From NCBI RefSeq assembly GCF_014137945.1, contig NZ_JACGWX010000004.1, positions 124,001-188,000 on the forward strand: a DNA stretch of 64,000 bases, given 5' to 3'. Under the pieces are notes generated by a model that was not told the DNA's origin, searched no databases, and was given only the letters and a program-made list of their open reading frames with translations. Numbering within the stretch: the stretch's first letter is position 1; every line of letters starts with the position of its first letter. The translations under genes and the position numbers were made by a program. This DNA comes from Microcella alkalica (GTDB lineage: Bacteria; Actinomycetota; Actinomycetes; Actinomycetales; Microbacteriaceae). Below, in pieces: positions 35,784 to 45,336 of this stretch.

Positions 35784-36947
35784 ATGGACTCGGCACTGCT
35801 GGTGCCCCTCGCGCTGCTCCTCGGCGCGATCATCGGGGGAGGCGCCGTCGCCACGGTCGTCGCCGCAGCCCGGCGGGGCCGTGTCGCGGCCGAAGTGGTG
35901 TCGACCGCGGTGCCCGACGGCGTCAGCCACGTCCTCGAGGTCCTCGACTCCGCGGGGGTCGTGCTCGATCCGAGCAACAACGTCGTCAAGGCGAGCCCCG
36001 GCGCCCTGACTCTCGGGCTCGTCTGGCAGTGGTCGCTCGTGCACGCGCCGCTCATCGAGCTCGTCGACCGCGTGCGGCGATCGGGCGATGCCCTGACGGA
36101 GGACGTCGACATCGCGCGCGGACCTCTCAGCGATGCGAGCATCCACCTCACGGTGCGCGTCGCGCGCCTGGGCACGCGCTTCGTGCTGCTGCTCGCCGAG
36201 GACCGCACCGAGTCGGTGCGCCTGGAGGCGGTGCGACGCGACTTCGTGGCCAACATCAGTCACGAGCTCAAGACCCCGATCGGGGCGATCAGCCTGCTGG
36301 CCGAGGCGCTCGAGCAGGCTTCGGACGACCCTGAGCAGGTGCGGCGGTTCGCCAAGCGCATGAGCAAGGAGTCGAAGCGCCTGGCGCACATGACGCAGGA
36401 GATCATCGAGCTCAGCCGCCTGCAGGCGGCGGACGCGCTCACGGATCCCGAGATCGTCGACGTCGACCGCGTCATCCAGGCGGCCATCGACCAGAACCGC
36501 GTTGCCGCCGAGTCGAATCGCATCTCACTCGTCTCCGGCGCGGCGAGCGGCGAGCACGTGTGGGGCGACGAGGGCATGCTCCTGACCGCCGTGCACAATC
36601 TCATCATCAACGCCGTGCAGTACTCGCCGTCGCCATCGCGCGTCGGCATCGGCGTCACGGCGCACGACGACGTCGTCGAGATCGCGGTGACTGATCAGGG
36701 CATCGGGATCCCCGAGGAGGATCTCGACCGCGTCTTCGAGCGCTTCTTCCGCGTCGACCAGGCCCGTGCCCGCGCGACCGGCGGCACCGGCCTCGGCCTC
36801 AGCATCGTGAAGCACGTCGTGCAGAACCACGGAGGTGACGTGCGCGTCTGGTCGCAGCCGGGCCACGGCTCGACCTTCACCCTCCGGCTCCCGCGGGCGA
36901 CCGCGGACTCCCCGACCACCGCCCTCCCGTCGAAAGCACGCACATGA
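35784..36947 (+). CDS. senX3: phosphate-responsive sensor histidine kinase
   Basis: The 387-residue kinase has one N-terminal membrane helix (residues 4-28), a degenerate PAS-like domain, the phosphoacceptor box VANISHELKTP (H160), and an ATPase domain with N (LIINAVQYS), G1 (VTDQGIGIP), F (FERFFRVD) and G2 (GGTGLGLSIVK) boxes. It lacks an extracellular sensor loop, as usual for SenX3, because phosphate is sensed through PstSCAB-PhoU. Its stop overlaps the regX3 start. Confidence 0.94.
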   Translation: MDSALLVPLALLLGAIIGGGAVATVVAAARRGRVAAEVVSTAVPDGVSHVLEVLDSAGVVLDPSNNVVKASPGALTLGLVWQWSLVHAPLIELVDRVRRSGDALTEDVDIARGPLSDASIHLTVRVARLGTRFVLLLAEDRTESVRLEAVRRDFVANISHELKTPIGAISLLAEALEQASDDPEQVRRFAKRMSKESKRLAHMTQEIIELSRLQAADALTDPEIVDVDRVIQAAIDQNRVAAESNRISLVSGAASGEHVWGDEGMLLTAVHNLIINAVQYSPSPSRVGIGVTAHDDVVEIAVTDQGIGIPEEDLDRVFERFFRVDQARARATGGTGLGLSIVKHVVQNHGGDVRVWSQPGHGSTFTLRLPRATADSPTTALPSKART

Positions 36948-37624
36948 CCCGCATCCTCATCGTCGACGACGAGCCTTCGCTCAGCGAACCCCTCGCCTAC
37001 CTGCTCGGTCGGGAGGGGTACGAGACGGCCGTCGCAGAAGACGGCCCGGCCGCGCTCGCGGAGTTCGAGAGCACCGGCGCCGATCTGATCCTGCTCGACC
37101 TCATGCTCCCCGGGCTCCCCGGCACGGAGGTCTGCCGCGAGATCCGCCTCCGGTCGAGCGTGCCGATCATCATGCTCACGGCGAAGGACAGCGAGGTCGA
37201 CATCGTCGTCGGGCTCGAGCTCGGCGCCGACGACTACGTGACCAAGCCGTACTCGACGCGTGAGCTCCTCGCGCGCATCCGCGCCGTCCTCCGCCGTCGC
37301 GTCGACGACGTCGACATCGACGACGGCACCCTCGAGGCGGGGGGAGTCCGCGTCGACGTCGACCGCCACCAGGTGAGCGTGAACGGCCGCGAGATCGCGA
37401 TGCCGCTCAAGGAGTTCGAGCTGCTCGAGCTGCTGCTGCGCAACGCCGGCCGCGTCCTCACGCGGGGGCAGCTCATCGATCGCGTGTGGGGCGCCGACTA
37501 CTTCGGCGACACCAAGACGCTCGACGTGCACGTCAAGCGCATCCGCTCGAAGATCGAGGCCGACCCGTCGAACCCGCAGCTTCTGCTGACGGTGCGCGGG
37601 CTCGGCTACCGCTTCGAGGCGTAG
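36944..37624 (+). CDS. regX3: phosphate-response regulator
   Basis: The 226-residue OmpR-family regulator has the receiver residues D8, D9, D52 (LLDLMLPG), T79 and K101, and a winged-helix output domain (KEFELLELLLRNAGRVLTRGQL, then GDTKTLDVHVKRIRSKIE). Phosphorylated RegX3 should bind the PHO boxes at 20288 and 35680 to activate pst and its own locus. Coupled to senX3 by ATGA. Confidence 0.95.
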   Translation: MTRILIVDDEPSLSEPLAYLLGREGYETAVAEDGPAALAEFESTGADLILLDLMLPGLPGTEVCREIRLRSSVPIIMLTAKDSEVDIVVGLELGADDYVTKPYSTRELLARIRAVLRRRVDDVDIDDGTLEAGGVRVDVDRHQVSVNGREIAMPLKEFELLELLLRNAGRVLTRGQLIDRVWGADYFGDTKTLDVHVKRIRSKIEADPSNPQLLLTVRGLGYRFEA

Positions 37625-37678
37625 CAGGCGGCGGATGCTCGGCGCGGGTCGCCCGAGGCGCGAGCCGCGCCCGCCCGC

Positions 37679-38152
37679 CTAGGAGCTCGGGACGTAGAGC
37701 TCGTACTCGGGTAGCGCGCCGTCGAGCACGGGGACGAGCAGCTCGCTGCCCGGCTCGTCGCCGTACTGGAAGAAGACGGGGTAGAGCGCACCCGGGGTGA
37801 CCTCGACGCCCTCGATGATGATCTGCTGCTGCTCCGGGCCGCCGAGAACGGTCGAGCCGCTCCCGTCGACGAGCACGCGCTCGCTCTCGCGGCCCGACTC
37901 GCCCTCCCACTGGATGGTGACGGCCCTGTCGGAGTCGCTCTGGTTGACGAGCGAGACGACGAGATTCAGCGTCTCGCCGTCCTCCGTGATGAGCAGGGCG
38001 TTGCGGACGGCGATGTCGCCGACCACCGTGCCGGTGCCGTCGCTGGGCTCGTAAGGGATGTTCGTGGCGATCTCGGCGTCGAAGGTGCAGCCGGTCGTTC
38101 CCACCATCAGCGCCGCGGCAAGGGCAGTCGTCATCGCCCAGCGGTTTTTCAC
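37679..38152 (-). CDS. LpqE-like secreted lipoprotein
   Basis: The 157-residue precursor has a short basic start (VKNRW), a hydrophobic signal and a lipobox ending GTTGC (C22). The mature part is an Ig-like beta domain (IAVRNALLITEDGETLNLVVSLVNQS, then AVTIQWEG). GTG 38152 with GGAGG upstream is preferred over ATG 38134 because it adds the positive N region. Position beside carD matches mycobacterial lpqE. Its exact role is unknown. Confidence 0.82.
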   Translation of the reverse strand: MKNRWAMTTALAAALMVGTTGCTFDAEIATNIPYEPSDGTGTVVGDIAVRNALLITEDGETLNLVVSLVNQSDSDRAVTIQWEGESGRESERVLVDGSGSTVLGGPEQQQIIIEGVEVTPGALYPVFFQYGDEPGSELLVPVLDGALPEYELYVPSS

Positions 38153-38314
38153 GAATAGCCTCCAGAGCCCGTCGAGTCGGCGGTCGCCGGCGCGGAATCC
38201 ACGTCTGCCCAGGAGCGACCTCCCCCAGTCTAGCCAGGTCGTGCGCGCCCTACCGCGCACCGCCGCCCTACATCCGAGCGCGACCCGCCCGGGGATGCTG
38301 AGAAATGCCTGTGG

Positions 38315-38320
38315 TAGAAT
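38315..38320 (+). promoter_or_regulatory. -10 element of the carD promoter (TAGAAT)
   Basis: A near-consensus hexamer lies 27 nt before ATG 38348. The short leader contains a GGAAGGA ribosome binding site. Confidence 0.6.
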
Positions 38321-38347
38321 CGAGGTTCTGCGGAAGGACCACCATCC

Positions 38348-38830
38348 ATGATTTTCCAGGTCGGCGAAACGGTCGTGTACCCCCATCACGGGGCCGCAAC
38401 CATCACCGAAGTCAAGACCCGAATCATCAAGGGCGAAGAGAAGCTGTATCTCAAGCTCAATGTGACTCAGGGCGACCTCACCATCGAAGTCCCTGCTGAC
38501 AACGTCGACCTCGTCGGCGTTCGCGACGTGATCGGCCAGGAGGGCCTCGACAAGGTCTTCGAAGTTCTCCGCGCCCCCTTCACCGAGGAGCCGACCAACT
38601 GGTCGCGCCGCTACAAGGCCAACCTCGAGAAGCTCGCGTCGGGCGACGTGATCAAGGTCTCCGAGGTCGTCCGCGACCTCTGGCGTCGCGATCAGGATCG
38701 CGGCCTCAGCGCGGGCGAGAAGCGGATGCTCGCGAAGGCGCGACAGATCCTGATCTCCGAGCTCGCCCTCGCCGAGAAGACGGACGAGGAGAAGGCCTCG
38801 AGCGTCCTCGACGAGGTCCTCGCGTCCTGA
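38348..38830 (+). CDS. carD: transcription factor CarD (RNA polymerase-binding)
   Basis: The 160-residue protein has an N-terminal Tudor-like RNA-polymerase interaction domain ([20 protein letters not shown]) and a C-terminal helical DNA-binding domain ([31 protein letters not shown]), with W85 of NWSRR as the expected wedge residue. CarD stabilises open complexes at sigma-A promoters, including rRNA promoters. It heads a row with ispDF, cysS and rlmB, as in mycobacteria. Confidence 0.97.
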   Translation: MIFQVGETVVYPHHGAATITEVKTRIIKGEEKLYLKLNVTQGDLTIEVPADNVDLVGVRDVIGQEGLDKVFEVLRAPFTEEPTNWSRRYKANLEKLASGDVIKVSEVVRDLWRRDQDRGLSAGEKRMLAKARQILISELALAEKTDEEKASSVLDEVLAS

Positions 38831-38833
38831 TCC

Positions 38834-40057
38834 GTGGCGCCAGCCGGGTCCGTGGCGATCGTTGACGCCTCCACCGCTCCGGCGGTCGGCATCGTCATCG
38901 TCGCCGCGGGCAGCGGCACGCGCCTCGGGCATCCCGAGCCGAAGGCGTTCGTCGTCGTCGGCGGCCGATCCCTCCTCGAGCGCGCCCTCGAGGCATCGTT
39001 CTCGCTGAGCGAGCCCGCCTCGATCGTCGTCGTCGCGCCCGCCTCCCACCGCGCCGGGGCCGAGGAGATCGCGATGCGCGTCGCCGGCGCCGCGCGCGAC
39101 AGCGTTCGCGTCGTCGTCGGCGGCGCGACGCGCCAGCAGTCCGTCGGCGCGGGACTCGCGGCGCTGCCGGAGGGCACGCGCGAGGTCCTCATCCACGATG
39201 CCGCGCGGGCGCTGCAGCCCGTCGCGGTGTTCGAGCGCGTCGTCGCCCGCATCCGCGCCGACGGCGTGGGAGTCGTCCCCGCCCTCCCCGTCGTTGACAC
39301 GATCGCCCGTCGGGCCGCCGACGACCGGGTCGTGGAGCCCGTCGATCGCGCGGACCTCGCGGTCGTGCAGACGCCGCAGGGGTTCCCCTTCCCGCTCTAC
39401 CGTGCGGCGCTCGCCAGCGCAGCGGCAGACCACACCGACGACATGGGCGTGCACCGCGCCGCCGGGCAGCCCGTCGTCGTCGTGGAGGGCGACGCGCGCG
39501 GCTTCAAGATCACGACCCCGTGGGATCTCCGGCGCGCCGAGCAGCTGCTCGGCGCCGAGCGGCCCGCGCTGCGCTCGGGCATCGGCATCGACGTGCACGC
39601 GTACGATGAGCGCGCTCCGCTCTGGCTCGGCGGCCTGCACTGGCCCGAGGAGCCCGGGCTCGCCGGCCACAGCGACGGCGACGCGATCAGTCATGCGATG
39701 TGCGACGCGCTGCTCTCCGCCGCCGGGCTCGGCGACATCGGCTCGCGCTTCGGTGTCGATGATCCGCGCTTCGCCGACGCGCGCGGCGAGGTGTTCGTGA
39801 CCGCGACGCTCGGGCTCGTGCGCGCCGCGGGCTTCGAGGTCGTGAACGTCGCGGTGCAGATCGTCGCGCGTCGGCCGCGCTTCGCTCCACGCCGTCTCGA
39901 AGTCGAGGCCCTCCTCAGCCGGCTAGTCGGAGCGCCCGTGAGCGTGTCGGCGACCACGAGCGACGGGCTCGGGTTCACCGGCCGCGGGGAGGGCGTCACG
40001 GCGGTCGCGACGTGTCTGCTCGTCGCGACCCCCGCCGCCGCCGACCCTCGCCGATAG
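38834..40057 (+). CDS. ispDF: bifunctional IspD/IspF enzyme of the MEP isoprenoid pathway
   Basis: The 407-residue fusion has IspD (MEP cytidylyltransferase; AAGSGTRLG at residues 24-32, TDDMGV at 201-206) followed after a short linker by IspF (MECDP synthase; metal motif GIDVHAY at 251-257, HSDGDA at 279-284). It catalyses the third and fifth pathway-specific steps. The GTG start is 3 nt after carD. In mycobacteria ispD and ispF are separate adjacent genes, so fusion here is a lineage trait. Confidence 0.95.
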   Translation: MAPAGSVAIVDASTAPAVGIVIVAAGSGTRLGHPEPKAFVVVGGRSLLERALEASFSLSEPASIVVVAPASHRAGAEEIAMRVAGAARDSVRVVVGGATRQQSVGAGLAALPEGTREVLIHDAARALQPVAVFERVVARIRADGVGVVPALPVVDTIARRAADDRVVEPVDRADLAVVQTPQGFPFPLYRAALASAAADHTDDMGVHRAAGQPVVVVEGDARGFKITTPWDLRRAEQLLGAERPALRSGIGIDVHAYDERAPLWLGGLHWPEEPGLAGHSDGDAISHAMCDALLSAAGLGDIGSRFGVDDPRFADARGEVFVTATLGLVRAAGFEVVNVAVQIVARRPRFAPRRLEVEALLSRLVGAPVSVSATTSDGLGFTGRGEGVTAVATCLLVATPAAADPRR

Positions 40058-40060
40058 GCT
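40055..40060 (+). promoter_or_regulatory. -10 element of a leaderless promoter for cysS (TAGGCT)
   Basis: It begins with the ispDF stop codon and ends 7 nt before GTG 40068. Confidence 0.5.
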
Positions 40061-40067
40061 GACCCGC

Positions 40068-41477
40068 GTGAGTGTGCGCCTGTACGACAGCCTGCGGCAG
40101 GCCGTCGTCGACTTAGAACCGCTCGAGCCCGGCCGTGTCGGAATGTACGTCTGCGGCCCCACCGTGCAGTCGGCCCCGCACCTCGGCCACGTGCGCAGTG
40201 CCCTCGTCTACGACCTCTGGCGGCGCTGGCTCGCCCATCGCGGTTTCGCCGTCACGTTCATCCGCAATGTGACCGACATCGACGACAAGATCCTCGCCAA
40301 CGCGACCGCCGACGAGCCCTGGTACGCCGTCGCGTACCGCGTCGAGCTCGAGTTCGCGGCCGCGTACCGCGCGATCGGGATCCTGCCGCCGACCTACGAG
40401 CCGCGCGCCACCGCATCCATCGAGAACATGCACGCGATCATCGTCGCCCTCATCGAGCGCGGGCACGCCTACGCAGCCGACGACGGCTCGGGCGACGTGT
40501 ACTTCGACGTGCGCAGCTGGCCCGCCTACGGCGAGCTCACGCGCCAGTCGCCCGACGACATGGAGGACGCCGGCGACGCGCCCACGCGCGCCAAGCGCGA
40601 CCCGCGCGACTTCGCCCTCTGGAAGGGCGCGAAGGCCGACGAGCCGACGAGCGCGCACTGGGCCTCCCCCTGGGGCGCTGGCCGGCCCGGCTGGCACATC
40701 GAGTGCTCGGCCATGGCGCAGCGCTACCTCGGGCACGCGTTCGACGTCCACGGAGGCGGGCTCGACCTGCGGTTCCCGCACCACGAGAACGAGCTCGCGC
40801 AGTCGCGCGCGGCGGGCGACGGCTTCGCGCGGCACTGGGTGCACAACGGGCTCGTGACGGTCGGCGGGCAGAAGATGTCGAAGTCGCTCGGAAACTCGGT
40901 GTTCGCCGCCGACCTGCTCGCCTCGGCGCGGCCCGCCGTCGTGCGCTACTGGCTCGGCTCGGCCCACTACCGCTCGTCGATCGACTACACCGAGGGCTCG
41001 CTCGTCGAGTCGGAGGCCGCGCTCGAGCGCATCGAGACTTTTCTCTCCCGCGCCGCGAAGCGCCTCGACGGCACGCGGTTCGCCGAGCTGCCGGCCGAGG
41101 TGCCCGAGGCGTTCGCCGCGGCGATGGACGACGACCTCTCGACCCCGTCCGCGCTCGCCGCGCTGCACGAGACCGTGCGCTCGGGCAACGCCGCTCTCGA
41201 CGCCGACGACGTGGCAGCGGCGGGTGCGGCGCGGGCCGCGGTGCTCGCCATGGTCGCCGTACTCGGGCTCGATTTCGAGGCGGCGGATGCTCGGGGCGGG
41301 GCCGATGCGACGCGCCGGGCCCTCGCATCCCTCGTCGATCGCCTCATCGTCGAACGCCGTTCCGCGCGCGATGCGCGAGACTGGAGCACTGCCGACCGCA
41401 TCCGCGACGACCTCGCGGCGGCCGGCATCGTGGTGGAAGACACCCCCACGGGAACCGACTGGAGTATCGATGGCTAA
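40068..41477 (+). CDS. cysS: cysteinyl-tRNA synthetase
   Basis: The 469-residue class I synthetase has the zinc Cys C29 and the HIGH-equivalent PHLGH (residues 37-41), the [14 protein letters not shown] zinc/active-site block and the KMSKS loop ([11 protein letters not shown]). It charges tRNA-Cys. The GTG start is fixed by the leaderless -10. The stop lies 8 nt inside rlmB. Confidence 0.97.
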   Translation: MSVRLYDSLRQAVVDLEPLEPGRVGMYVCGPTVQSAPHLGHVRSALVYDLWRRWLAHRGFAVTFIRNVTDIDDKILANATADEPWYAVAYRVELEFAAAYRAIGILPPTYEPRATASIENMHAIIVALIERGHAYAADDGSGDVYFDVRSWPAYGELTRQSPDDMEDAGDAPTRAKRDPRDFALWKGAKADEPTSAHWASPWGAGRPGWHIECSAMAQRYLGHAFDVHGGGLDLRFPHHENELAQSRAAGDGFARHWVHNGLVTVGGQKMSKSLGNSVFAADLLASARPAVVRYWLGSAHYRSSIDYTEGSLVESEAALERIETFLSRAAKRLDGTRFAELPAEVPEAFAAAMDDDLSTPSALAALHETVRSGNAALDADDVAAAGAARAAVLAMVAVLGLDFEAADARGGADATRRALASLVDRLIVERRSARDARDWSTADRIRDDLAAAGIVVEDTPTGTDWSIDG

Positions 41478-42498
41478 GCCCGCACGCCCCGGAGCGAGCA
41501 AGAAGAAGAAGGGCCCGACCGTCGGTTCGGGCGGTCAGGGCAGGCAGGCGCTCGAAGGCCGCGGCCCGACCCCGAAGGCGGAGGACCGCTCCTGGCACGT
41601 CGCCGGCAAGCGCAAGGCCGCGCAGGAGCGCCTCGAGGCGGCGCGCTCGCGCACCGGGCGCGGCGGCTCCGGCGGCGGCAAGCCGACGGGCGGCAAGCCG
41701 TCGGGGGCGACCTCGACGAGCGGGGGCCCTCGATCGGCGAAGAAGTCGGGCGACGCGGAGGTGCTGAGCGGTCGCAACTCGGTGCTCGAGGCGCTGCGGG
41801 CGAAGATCCCCGCCTCGACCCTGTACCTCGCGGCGCGCGTCGAGATGGACGATCGCGTCAAGGAGGCCCTCGGCCTCGCCACGAAGCGCGGGATCCCCGT
41901 GCTCGAGATCATGCGTCCCGAGCTCGACCGGCTCACCGGGCCCGACTCGGTGCACCAGGGCATCGCCCTCACAGTGCCCGCCTACCAGTACGCGCACCCG
42001 CTCGATCTCGTCGAGGCCGCGACCAAGCGGGGGCAGGCGCCCCTCATCATGGCGCTCGACGGCGTGACCGACCCCCGCAATCTCGGGGCGATCATCCGCT
42101 CGACGGCCGCGTTCGGCGGGCACGGCGTCATCGTCCCTCAGCGCCGCTCGGTCGGCGTGACGGCGGCGGCGTGGAAGACCTCGGCCGGTGCCGCGGCGCG
42201 CACGCCCGTCGCGATGGCGCCGAACCTCACGCAGACGCTCAAGCAGCTCAAGAGCGAGGGGCTGTTCATCCTCGGCCTCGATGGCGACGGCGACGTGTCG
42301 CTGCCCGACCTCGAGCTCGCCGACCGGCCGATCGTCATCGTCGTCGGGAGCGAGGGCAAGGGCCTCTCGCGCCTCGTGACCGAGACGTGCGACGCGATCG
42401 TGTCGATCCCGATCACGGCGGCGACTGAGTCGCTCAACGCGGGGATCGCGGCGAGCGTGACGCTCTACGAGGTCGCGCGGAGGCGCTCGCTGCGCTGA
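41470..42498 (+). CDS. rlmB: 23S rRNA 2'-O-methyltransferase, RlmB/TrmH type
   Basis: The 342-residue SpoU-family enzyme has a basic disordered N terminus (about 95 residues), a substrate-binding domain ([13 protein letters not shown] to SVHQGIAL) and a knotted catalytic domain with the SPOUT motifs [35 protein letters not shown] and [17 protein letters not shown]. It methylates G2251-type guanosine in 23S rRNA. The start overlaps cysS. This is the end of the conserved core block. Confidence 0.94.
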   Translation: MAKPARPGASKKKKGPTVGSGGQGRQALEGRGPTPKAEDRSWHVAGKRKAAQERLEAARSRTGRGGSGGGKPTGGKPSGATSTSGGPRSAKKSGDAEVLSGRNSVLEALRAKIPASTLYLAARVEMDDRVKEALGLATKRGIPVLEIMRPELDRLTGPDSVHQGIALTVPAYQYAHPLDLVEAATKRGQAPLIMALDGVTDPRNLGAIIRSTAAFGGHGVIVPQRRSVGVTAAAWKTSAGAAARTPVAMAPNLTQTLKQLKSEGLFILGLDGDGDVSLPDLELADRPIVIVVGSEGKGLSRLVTETCDAIVSIPITAATESLNAGIAASVTLYEVARRRSLR

Positions 42499-42567
42499 GC
42501 GGTGCGTGCTCGGACGCGGGGCGACCTCCCCTCGACGGGGGCACCGTGTCACGCTACGCTCGAAAGT

Positions 42568-42584
42568 GTTCATTGATAGTGAAC
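42568..42584. promoter_or_regulatory. 17-bp operator GTTCA-N7-TGAAC, site 1
   Basis: The inverted repeat (extended to GTG/CAC at the outer ends) lies 18 nt before ATG 42602, and its centre GATAGT could be the -10. It is the best of five related sites in the accessory region. Confidence 0.75.
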
Positions 42585-42601
42585 ACCTTCGAGGGAGAAT
42601 C

Positions 42602-43639
42602 ATGGATCTCAGCGGCCTGCGCATCGCCGTCATCGGCACCGGTGCGAACGGTGCCTCCGTCGGCGCCGACCTCATCCGCGCCGGGCTCGACGTTACCTTC
42701 ATCGAGCAGTGGCCCGCGCACGTCGAGGCCATGCGCGACCACGGCCTCACCGTGCACCTGCCCGATGAGACGCAGGTGACCGAGGTCCGGCCGTTCCACG
42801 TCTGCCAGGTCGCCGAGCTGCGCGAGCCGTTCGACATCGTGCTCTCGTCGGTCAAGACCTACGACACGCGCTGGACGGCCGAGCTCATCCGGCCGCTCAT
42901 GCGCGAGACCTCCGTCTTCGTCGGCCTGCAGAACGGCATGACGATCGACGCGGTCGCCGAGATCCTCGGCCCGGAGCGCTCGATCGGGTGCGTGCTCGGC
43001 ATCGCCGCGAACATGTACGAGCCGGGTGTCGTGGTGCGCGAGTTCGCCCCCGCCGACACGTGGTTCTCGGTCGGCACGTTGTCGGGCGAGCGCACCGAGC
43101 GGCTCGAGCAAGTCGCAGCCGTCCTCTCGCACGCCGCGCACGTCGAGATCGCCGACGACATCCGCTCGGCGAAGTGGATGAAGCTCATCGCCAACATCCC
43201 CGAGATGCTGCCGTCGGCGATCCTCGGCGTGCCTCTTCTCGAGGCGGCGCGCACGCCCGGCGTGCGACCCGTCATGGACGCCATGTCGCGCGAGGCCTAC
43301 GCGCTCGCGATCGACCTCGGCATCACGATGATGCCGACCCTCGGCAAGACGGCCGACCAGGTGCCCGATTCGGACCAGTACGCGCTCGACCTGCTGGACA
43401 CGATCCTCGAGAGCTTCTCGCGCCCGACCACCCGGGTCGCGGTGCTGCAGGACTGGGAGAAGGGGCGGCGCGCCGAGCTCGACGCGTTCAGCGGGTACAT
43501 CGTCGAGCAGCGCGCGCGGCTAGGCGGGCGCGCGCCCGTCAACGAGGCCGTGTTGCGCATCGCGGAGCGCGTGGAGCGCGGGGAGCTGACGCCGTCTCCG
43601 GCGAACGTCGACCTCCTCGTCGGGGCCCTGGGCGCTTGA
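42602..43639 (+). CDS. ketopantoate-reductase-like NAD(P)-dependent oxidoreductase
   Basis: The 345-residue protein has an N-terminal Rossmann domain (IAVIGTGANGASVGADL) and the ApbA/PanE C-terminal domain with the conserved lysine in SAKWMKLIANI. The family reduces a 2-oxo or beta-oxo acid. Since it is under the shared 17-bp operator and far from pantothenate genes, it probably acts in the catabolic pathway of this region and not in vitamin synthesis. GAGGGAGAA precedes ATG 42602. Confidence 0.85.
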   Translation: MDLSGLRIAVIGTGANGASVGADLIRAGLDVTFIEQWPAHVEAMRDHGLTVHLPDETQVTEVRPFHVCQVAELREPFDIVLSSVKTYDTRWTAELIRPLMRETSVFVGLQNGMTIDAVAEILGPERSIGCVLGIAANMYEPGVVVREFAPADTWFSVGTLSGERTERLEQVAAVLSHAAHVEIADDIRSAKWMKLIANIPEMLPSAILGVPLLEAARTPGVRPVMDAMSREAYALAIDLGITMMPTLGKTADQVPDSDQYALDLLDTILESFSRPTTRVAVLQDWEKGRRAELDAFSGYIVEQRARLGGRAPVNEAVLRIAERVERGELTPSPANVDLLVGALGA

Positions 43640-43647
43640 CAGACTGC

Positions 43648-43659
43648 ATGCGATCGCAT
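43648..43659. promoter_or_regulatory. perfect 12-bp palindrome ATGCGATCGCAT
   Basis: It sits 9 nt before operator site 2, between the reductase-like gene and the bicupin gene. It may bind a second regulator such as a LacI-type protein. Confidence 0.4.
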
Positions 43660-43667
43660 TGACTTGT

Positions 43668-43684
43668 GTTCACCGTCGGTGAAC
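43668..43684. promoter_or_regulatory. 17-bp operator GTTCA-N7-TGAAC, site 2
   Basis: A perfect 7-bp-arm inverted repeat (GTTCACC-GTC-GGTGAAC), 37 nt before the bicupin start. Confidence 0.72.
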
Positions 43685-43720
43685 GAGACCGCACCACGAG
43701 CACGTCCTGAGGAGTCGAAG

Positions 43721-44632
43721 ATGACCACCCGCTACGTCGTCCGCACGTCGGAGGAAGCCGATTACCGCGACCCGGGCCCGCTGGCGCCGGACTCGAGCAG
43801 GTACACCCGCTGGTGCGCCGTCGGCTACGCGGACGGCGCGGTGCACACCGACTTCGGGATGTCCCGTCTCGAGCCCGGGGGGGTGGTCCCCACCCACCTC
43901 CACTCCTTCGAGGAGTCCTTCCACCTCGTCGAGGGCGAGGTCCTCCTCGTGACGCCCGAGGCGACCGTCCACCTCGTGGCCGGCGACTACGGCGTCATCC
44001 CGCTCGGAGTCCCGCACTCCTGGCACTCGGTCGGCGAGACCGCCGCCGTGTGGAGCGACATCTACTCGCCGCCGCCTCGCGTCGAGCACGGCTCTGACAC
44101 GTACCGCGTCGCGGACATCGAGCCGACGACGCCCATCAAGGTCGACGCGCGCGACCCGCGCACGCGATCCTTCGGCGCGATCACCACCGAGCAGATGAAC
44201 CCGGGCCGGCAGTCGCAGGAGCTCCTCGCCCAGTCGGCGAGCATGCGCACCGCGCTGCTCGTCTACAGCGGCATCTCGCTCAAGATGATGGTCGACAGCG
44301 ACCTCGGCTCGGTGCTCCACACCATGTTCATGGTGCAGTACGAGCCCGACGGCGTCGCCGGCCCCCACGATCACCCGCTCGAGGAGGCGTACCTGATCAT
44401 GGACGGCGAGGTCGACGCGACCTTCGATGGCCACGAGGTGCGCATGAAGCCGGGTGACATCGCCTGGGCCGGCGTCGGCTGCGTGCACTCGTTCAAGGCG
44501 GTCGGCGAGCCGGTGCGCTGGCTCGAGACCCAGTCGCCCCAGATGCCACCGCGCCACGCCTACCGCTTCGCGCGGGACTGGAACTACCTCACCGAGAAGC
44601 TCGGTGCCGAACAGCTCAAGGAGGAGCAGTGA
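43721..44632 (+). CDS. bicupin protein (ureidoglycine-aminohydrolase-like fold)
   Basis: The 303-residue protein has two cupin domains, each with a metal-type motif: THLHSFEESFHLVEGE at about residue 58 and PHDHPLEEAYLIMDGE at about residue 225, with later histidines (VPHSWHS, VHSF). Both keep His and Glu ligands, so two metal sites are likely. Similar bicupins include (S)-ureidoglycine aminohydrolase and cupin lyases/isomerases. TGAGGAG precedes ATG 43721. The stop overlaps the SDR start, so they are co-translated. Confidence 0.82.
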   Translation: MTTRYVVRTSEEADYRDPGPLAPDSSRYTRWCAVGYADGAVHTDFGMSRLEPGGVVPTHLHSFEESFHLVEGEVLLVTPEATVHLVAGDYGVIPLGVPHSWHSVGETAAVWSDIYSPPPRVEHGSDTYRVADIEPTTPIKVDARDPRTRSFGAITTEQMNPGRQSQELLAQSASMRTALLVYSGISLKMMVDSDLGSVLHTMFMVQYEPDGVAGPHDHPLEEAYLIMDGEVDATFDGHEVRMKPGDIAWAGVGCVHSFKAVGEPVRWLETQSPQMPPRHAYRFARDWNYLTEKLGAEQLKEEQ

Positions 44633-45336
44633 CCCAGAGAACCATCCTCGTCGTCGGCGGAACATCCGGCATCGGCCTCGAGATCGCCAGGGAGGTCGTC
44701 GCCCGCGGCGACCGCGTCATCCTGACCGGGCGCGACAAGGAGCGATCGGAGTCGATCGCCGCCTCGCTCGGGGAGGGTGCGAGCGGCCTCGCCGTCGATA
44801 TCTCGGAGCCTGAGGCGATCGTCGAGAGCCTCAAGCCCGTCGAGGAGGTGCACGGCCTCGTCCTGGCCGCGATCGAGCGCGACGCGAACAGCGTCCGCGA
44901 GTACGACATCGCCCGCGCCCGCCGCCTCGTGACCCTCAAGCTCGTCGGGTACACCGAGACCGTGCACGCACTCCTCGACCGGCTGCCGGCGACCAACGAC
45001 ACGGGCATCGTGCTCTTCGGCGGCCGCGCGAAGGACGCTCCCTACCCGGGATCGACCACGGTCGCGACGATCAACGGCGGCGTCGAGGGCCTCACGCACT
45101 CGATGGCGCTCGAGCTCGCGCCGATGCGCGTCAACGGCCTGCACCCCGGCATCATCGGCGACAGCCCGTTCTGGGCCGACAAGCCGAGCGCGGTGCTCGA
45201 GGGCTACGAGTCGCGCACGCCGGGCGGCAAGCTCGCGACCATGGCCGACATCGTCGGCGCGACGATGTTCCTGCTCGACAACAAGGGCATCTCGGGGACG
45301 AGCCTCTACGTCGACCGGGGCTGGCGCCTCACCTAG
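44629..45336 (+). CDS. short-chain dehydrogenase-like protein lacking the catalytic Tyr and Lys
   Basis: The 235-residue protein has the SDR cofactor motif VVGGTSGIG (residues 8-16) and the C-terminal GTSLYVDRGW strand. Where YxxxK is expected, the line-up with NGGVEGL places V145 and N149, so the catalytic Tyr and Lys are both absent. It may bind a nucleotide without reducing a ketone, or use other chemistry with its bicupin partner. GTG 44629 overlaps the bicupin stop. Its stop shares CTAG with the converging MFS gene. Confidence 0.82.
   Translation: MTQRTILVVGGTSGIGLEIAREVVARGDRVILTGRDKERSESIAASLGEGASGLAVDISEPEAIVESLKPVEEVHGLVLAAIERDANSVREYDIARARRLVTLKLVGYTETVHALLDRLPATNDTGIVLFGGRAKDAPYPGSTTVATINGGVEGLTHSMALELAPMRVNGLHPGIIGDSPFWADKPSAVLEGYESRTPGGKLATMADIVGATMFLLDNKGISGTSLYVDRGWRLT

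Noticed and set aside
42602-43639. Pantothenate biosynthesis role (panE)
   Set aside because: No other pantothenate genes nearby, and the gene is under the accessory-region operator. A catabolic role is more likely.
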